A DNA stretch of 64,000 nt from Sialis fuliginosa (lineage: Eukaryota; Arthropoda; Insecta; Megaloptera; Sialidae). The notes under the pieces are model-generated. The model was not told the DNA's origin, ran no database searches, and saw only the letters and a program-made list of their open reading frames with translations. The translations under genes and the position numbers were made by a program. Shown piece after piece: positions 59,091 through 64,000 of this stretch. The stretch covers positions 7,750,001 to 7,814,000 of the forward strand of contig OY540810.1 in the NCBI GenBank assembly GCA_961205875.1, in the 5' to 3' direction. Numbering within the stretch: position 1 is the first letter of the stretch; each line of letters starts with the position of its first letter.

Positions 59091-59150
59091 ACACACACAC
59101 ACACACACATACACACATACACACACACGCAAACAAATAAACACACACAA
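59091..59150. repeat. (CA)n microsatellite
   Basis: Interrupted ACACAC run with T and G variants, about 60 bp. Confidence 0.95.
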
Positions 59151-59457
59151 ACGTATAGCTAATGCTGCATCTTAATATACACAAATCCAGTTATACTACA
59201 GACAGTTACACAGAGACAGTTCGTGTATTGCGTACGTGAGGAGAGGGTGAGTGGGTGTGTAACGTTAACCACATCACAGCCAACCCGCAAAGTCACAAAG
59301 ACGTGTGTGTATGTATATATCCTTTGTCTATGAAGGGACCGGGCGTAATGGGGAGGATCTTAGGGCAGTCTTACACTGGTAAGATACAAATTATCTGGGA
59401 ACAATGATACATTAACATAAGTATAAATATTAGTTATTGTTTTTGTTATATCTTTAT

Positions 59458-59641
59458 CAGGGCCCCCACGTACTGGAACTTGTTGGCAGGCCCCCTAAGA
59501 AATTTAAAAAATCAATAAGAAAACAAATGTCATAAAATGAGCTTTTTTAAAATCTGCCAATAAAAAAAATGAGTTTTTTTGAACCGCCAACCTGGAGGAT
59601 ACTAAAGTTCTGTCAGCTCCTCTCCCCATATGGGGGCCCTG
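59458..59641. mobile_element. hAT-like MITE, 184 bp
   Basis: CAGGGCCCCCACG at the left and ATGGGGGCCCTG at the right. The 8 bases on each side do not match well, so the target duplication has decayed or is absent. Confidence 0.75.
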
Positions 59642-59929
59642 ATTATTTATACAAACTTCTCAATATTTTATCCAGTTTTTTTATTATTTGTGAAATACTA
59701 TCAAAATCGATACTGTAGTATCAATAATAAATAATACTTATGACCAAAAATAAATTAAGAAAGAACGTAAAAAACATCTACCAAGTGATTGTATAGTGCT
59801 AAAGGTAGTTTTTATCGAACTATTTTAATAAATACCGATAAAGTATTCTGATAAGCTACCATTGATTAACCTTTTCATTTTCAATTTAATTCTAATTTTC
59901 TCTTAATACGCGCCTGATAATTATTTTCT

Positions 59930-60214
59930 AAATTTGTTTTTTTTCTGCTCTACATAAGTCAAAAATGACATATTTAAATATTAAGAAAACAAAAAGTACG
60001 TATGTCCAAACTGTTAAGCCAGATTTTACAAAAAATATACAGTGTTAATAAATATATTTTTTTTAAGTAAAACTGAATATTTAACAGTTTCTAACTAACA
60101 AATCCTTATTCAGCATCCCAAAAAATCTTTAATAAGTTATTTTAGTGCAAGCATTTTGGTCAAACTTTGAAATAAATCTCGCCCAGGGCGCCAGACTTAC
60201 AAAGGCCAGCTCTG
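59930..60214. mobile_element. hAT-like right end, same family as 52765
   Basis: Shares CTAACTAACAAATCCTTAT and TTTTAGTGCAAGC-type sequence with 52990-53035, and ends CAGGGCGCCAGACTTACAAA then GGCCAGCTCTG. Confidence 0.6.
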
Positions 60215-60239
60215 AGTAGAGATATATCTTCGTTGAGGA

Positions 60240-61847
60240 ATATTTTAATTTATAAGTTCTAATGAAACTTCTTATAGAGAATTTAATTATCTGCAAAAAG
60301 ATCCCATAAAATTTTCAGGTAATACGCGTTTTTCTTGAAATATTTTGAAAAAAATAACTATTTTAAGATACCACCCCACCCTCTTCATACGAATTTGATG
60401 ATTTTATATATGGGCCCATCAACTAGCCAGATGCAACCAACAAAAACCATGTTTTATTCATATCGGTTCAATACTTCATAAGTTATGCATGTGACTGGAC
60501 AAACAGACACAGATAGACAGAGAAATGTTTGTCTTAACCTGAAACAGAAAACTCAAGTGGAAATTTTAAAATTGGAGAACATTTTTTTTGCTTTCAGAGA
60601 TGATTCCCATAACCTTTGGATATGGATATGAATTATACATTTTCTAATGTCAAAGAGAAACAATATCCCTTTTTGGGAAAAATGTGTGTGGCCAGTGACC
60701 ACATTGATCGAGTATTTAAAAAAGTATTTAAAAATCAAACTCGGCAAAATATTCTTAATAATGCCAATAATCAATATTTTTTTGTTCTGCTTTGGGAAAA
60801 ACTTTGTTGTAGTTTATCTACCAAAGCTTTAGTTTTTGTCAAATAATATCTTAATATTATCAGCTTAATTATAACATATACTGGATTGATAAGTAATCTT
60901 TGATTACCTATTTTATACAATTAATAATTTTCAGTCTACAATAGTTTTAGTTAAGTATTATATTTAGTCAAACAATTCTTACGAAGGAAATTACCTTTTG
61001 TGGTGTAACTCCGCCTTAACGATTCAATGTTTCGGGGAATGTCTTATTTGCGCTCACACACCAGCTGTGTATAATGTGTGTTTGTCTGCAAGCGAGTTAA
61101 TAACCACTTTATTACTGTACTCTCATTACCACAAATTTCATGACGAACGTGTACCTTCCTTAGATATCAATTTTGTTAATTGATATTGAAATGTTCGCCA
61201 TTTTTGAATTTTGAATTGCAATCTATCATATTATATTGCTTTCACCTCCGGCCCTACAAATTCTTTGCACCTTGATCAATTTTCTCATACTATTTTATAA
61301 ATTATAAATAAAAAGTCGAGTCTTGTATTATTTTTATTATTTTATTGCGCCCAAAAAGACTGCTTAGCCGTTGTTAATAATTAAAATTAAAAAATTAATA
61401 ATAATACTCTCAGACAAGGGCAAACATTTCCACTTTCTTTATCTTTTTTGAATATCACATAAAAAAAACATAAACAAAATTATTTCATATTATCATAAAT
61501 AGCTATTGCTTTTCTTTACCTGAGTTATAAAATTATAAATTATTTATGGTGATATCAGCATTGACGCCGGAATCAATTTTTTTCTGAAGGGGCAGTACGA
61601 ACCTCAAAAATTAAGCTGACCTCACTTTACTTGGCGTTCTAAAAATTCAAAATTCTTTAACTATCGTATTATTTATTAAAATAAAAAAAGTTAAATAAAG
61701 ATACTAACTAGTCATTGCCCCCAATTGAAAATTTTGGGGAGATAGTAGCCCTCCCTGCCCCTCCCCGACTCCGGCGTTACTGGATATTAGATTTTTGTCC
61801 AAAGTATTTTCAACTGATATGTACAATACCTACTTTGTCTTCTGTAG
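60240..61847. other. AT-rich DNA with one small GC-richer patch
   Basis: A patch near 60995-61150 (TAACTCCGCCTTAACGATTC, GCGCTCACACACCAGCTGTG) is non-repetitive. No gene supported until the possible exon at 61848. Confidence 0.4.
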
Positions 61848-62035
61848 GCTTTCGTTGTCGTTGTCTATATGAACTTAACTTCCAACTCATGATGAGTCTT
61901 AACCAAGAAAATGGATACATCAAGGAAAGAAATACGACAATGTGGACAACACCCCAAAAACCAAGTTCATATGATATAATTTCGATTAATATGCAAGAGA
62001 AAGAGTTATATTTCAATCTTGTCGGTTATTCGTGA
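61848..62035 (+). CDS. Possible terminal exon of an unidentified gene
   Basis: A polypyrimidine tract and acceptor (TTTGTCTTCTGTAG|GC) precede 62 codons ending in TGA. The frame reads FRCRCLYELNFQLMMSLNQE then NGYIKERNTTMWTTPQKPSS and SYDIISINMQEKELYF. The amino-acid composition is balanced and not the Phe/Tyr/Lys/Ile mix of random AT-rich frames. I do not recognise it and see no matching upstream exon. It may be a lineage-specific gene or chance. Confidence 0.3.
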
Positions 62036-62589
62036 CTTATACGGTTTGAGCTTGCAGCTCTAATAGCACTTTCCAGGATATAAATATATGTGATCGTTAA
62101 TTTCTTAAGTGGGTTATGAATCTCTTACATCTTTGAGTTCTCAAACATGTTTTCTGCATTTTAAATATATAATTTATTATTATTACAGCTACGTAGATAA
62201 CTATATAAATAGAGTATTTGACAAATAATAAATTCAAAAATGTTGTAAATAGTATAAATCAGTATTTTAATAATAAACCCAATTTAAAATTGTAATTTTT
62301 AACCTGTCACGTATTTACAAACTCGTCATTGATATGACGTTAGAAAACAGTACACTGTCAAAATACTAAATCGCTATTGGTTTGTTTCAGTTTGTTTACA
62401 GATATCTGACGTCACGCATACCACGTGACTTTGAATGAATGTTATGGCGGGAAATTTTTCATTTGAATAGAAAAAATATTTTCAGCGGTTTTTCGGCATA
62501 ATTTATTATTTATTTTATTAAGAAATGAAACAAATATCTATTACATACTTACGAAAGTTAATAATGTATTTTTTAATTTAGTCAAATTA

Positions 62590-63125
62590 AATACTGGCAC
62601 CAATCTTGGATCATACCCCAGCATTGGACTTTTGTTTAATTTAAATGTACTAAATTAGAAATATTTATTGAAATGTATTGGATTACTTCCATTACTGAAT
62701 TATAATCTATAGATACTTAATTATATGACAATCGACCAATGATGGACATTTAAACTAATTATTAGTGTAATCTATTTATTAATTATTATATTATCATAGT
62801 ATCTGCTTTATATTGTTTCAAATTTTACGATTATGTATTTTATAATTTTTATGTCGTAGTATTTATCACTGAATACCCAATACTGGTTTCATTTTATCCA
62901 TTACTGGAGAAAAAACAAACAAAATAAAAGGCTATAATTTAAAAAACAAACTATATTTGCGAACTTTGGTAATTAAATCGATTTAATAAAGAGGTATACA
63001 ATACGTACATACACTTATTTTATTAGTAGCATGAGTTCATTTTTTCATTTACAAAAAAAGAATCTCAACAATCCCAAAAAACAGTATACCTTGATCTTAA
63101 AGGTGCTAAGACTGGTGTCAGTACC
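62590..63125 (-). mobile_element. MITE family M1, copy 4, inverted, upstream of kuz exon
   Basis: Reverse orientation to copies 1-3. Left ATACTGGCACCAATCTTGGA, right CTAAGACTGGTGTCAGTACC. It ends 92 bp before the kuz exon. Confidence 0.85.
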
Positions 63126-63217
63126 TTACCTCTTTTGTAAATATTAATTTTTGTGAAAATACATGAACTCTATAATAGGTTGACAATGTGATAACATGTT
63201 TATTTATATTGTTACAG

Positions 63218-63342
63218 AGGAGGACTACGATGCGTTCTGTCTAGCCTACATGTTCACTTACCGTGACTTTGAGATGGGCACACTGGGATTGGCATGGACG
63301 GGAGACCTCAAAAATGCAGGAGGAGTTTGTGAAAAGAATGGG
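63218..63342 (+). CDS. kuz: kuzbanian / ADAM10 metalloprotease, one internal exon
   Basis: 125-nt exon with acceptor TTGTTACAG|AG and donor GGG|GTAAGT. It encodes EDYDAFCLAYMFTYRDFEMG followed by TLGLAWTGDLKNAGGVCEKN and a final G. This is a highly conserved stretch of the ADAM10/Kuzbanian catalytic domain, upstream of the HExxHxxGxxH zinc site, which would be in a later exon. The protein is a membrane sheddase acting on Notch, Delta and other surface proteins. Entry is in phase 1 and exit in phase 0. No other kuz exon was found in the window; downstream exons lie past the right edge and upstream ones further left or outside. Two MITE copies flank it, 92 bp upstream and about 50 bp downstream. 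Confidence 0.93.
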
Positions 63343-63390
63343 GTAAGTATACCTACAGTTGGTGTTGTTTTAAAAATAGTCATCTTCTCA

Positions 63391-63593
63391 AGTGTCCATC
63401 ACTGAGTGTTCATTACTGGTTTTACGTTCTTGGCGAAAAAAACACAAACAAAATAAAAGGCTATAATATAAAAAACAAACTGGTTATATTTGCGGACTTT
63501 GATAATTAAATTGATTAATAAAAAGGTACCTACTTGTTTTATTAATAATATAAATGCATGATAATTACAAAAACCAAGACTGGTACCAGTACC
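63391..63593 (-). mobile_element. MITE family M1, copy 5, truncated, downstream of kuz exon
   Basis: Keeps the AAAAGGCTATAATATAAAAA interior and the terminal AAGACTGGTACCAGTACC, but about 300 bp of the far side are missing. It begins about 50 bp after the kuz exon donor. Confidence 0.8.
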
Positions 63594-63599
63594 TTAAAT

Positions 63600-63902
63600 T
63601 ATAATTCTGAATTATTTTTTATTTCTTATTCCAATTTTTTCAGATTTTTCTCATAATTAATTTCGGAGATATCTTTTTGAAAAAAATGTAATAACAACAA
63701 AACGATTATATAACATACATATTTAAATTCTTTGAATTACTTCTCAGCTTTTATTTAAATTTAAAAAAATGGATGGCCTATTTTCCTTCCTTTAAAAACG
63801 CCAAAAACTTAAAATTATATTTTTATGACTCACATATATTATTGGTCCACCATTTACTATAATTATGCCAAATCTCATCTTTTTAGTATTTAGAAGGCTG
63901 TG
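63600..63902. repeat. R1 interspersed repeat, partial copy
   Basis: TTATTGGTCCACCATTTACT and CTTTTTAGTATTTAGAAGGC match 412-430 and 735-757, and also the right half of the 55-kb copy. Confidence 0.6.
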
Positions 63903-63904
63903 AC

Positions 63905-64000
63905 TAGGGTTTGCAATCCCGCAATGCGGGATCCCACATTCCCGCGGGATCCCGCACGTTTTGGAGATCTGCGGATCCCGCACTGAAAATACGGGATCCG
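63905..64000. mobile_element. hAT-like end with GCGGGATCCC repeats, cut by window edge
   Basis: TAGGGTTTGCAATCCCGCAA followed by five variants of GCGGGATCCC(G) on both strands. Typical hAT terminal region. Confidence 0.5.

Noticed and set aside
60616-60846. 76-codon plus-strand frame beginning MDMDMNYTFSNVKE.
   Set aside because: Overlaps other long frames on both strands, no homology recognised, typical of low-stop AT-rich sequence.
1-64000. CRISPR arrays, operons or bacterial signals.
   Set aside because: Nothing of this kind seen; intron-containing genes and transposon types show animal nuclear DNA.

Overview
This is a stretch of AT-rich animal nuclear DNA, most likely from an insect. 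The evidence for that is a Kuzbanian/ADAM10 exon with arthropod-type sequence, two insect-type ionotropic receptor (IR) genes with introns, a Ty3/gypsy retrotransposon, and dense non-autonomous DNA transposons (pogo-, hAT-, piggyBac- and mariner-like). A sternorrhynchan hemipteran would fit the composition and the repeat style, but no single feature proves the order.

Left third (about 1-29 kb, minus strand): two tandem, divergent IR genes. The upstream copy, IR-A (29222 down to 14887), can be assembled by hand into eight exons with matching splice sites and phases. It gives a 555-residue protein with a signal peptide, ligand-binding lobes, three membrane segments and the pore/Q-G-S motif. The downstream copy, IR-B (10960 down to about 2351), keeps the same intron positions and phases but has lost its signal-peptide exon and its last exon. 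It also carries a 36-nt intron-like interruption that shifts the frame, so it looks like a decaying paralog. Just beyond its end lies a broken THAP zinc-finger domain that is itself split by a 540-bp transposon.

Middle (29-43 kb): no protein gene that I can support. It holds hAT-like, piggyBac-like and hairpin elements in AT-rich DNA, plus a few GC-richer non-repetitive islands (about 34.0, 36.2 and 41.4 kb) that could be regulatory.

43.7-48.2 kb: a complete Ty3/gypsy retrotransposon, 4557 bp, with two 242-bp LTRs that read as identical, a 5-bp target duplication and one open gag-pol frame of about 1309 residues. It is a very recent insertion and probably still competent.

Right part (48-64 kb): mostly AT-rich intergenic or intronic DNA with foldback elements and MITEs, a possible orphan last exon (61848-62035, plus), and one clear exon of the metalloprotease gene kuz/ADAM10 (63218-63342, plus). 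The rest of kuz must lie outside the window. That exon is squeezed between two copies of the same MITE family that also splits the THAP relic.

The genes do not form a pathway. IR-A and IR-B are chemosensory-type receptors, kuz is a developmental sheddase, and everything else recognisable is mobile DNA.
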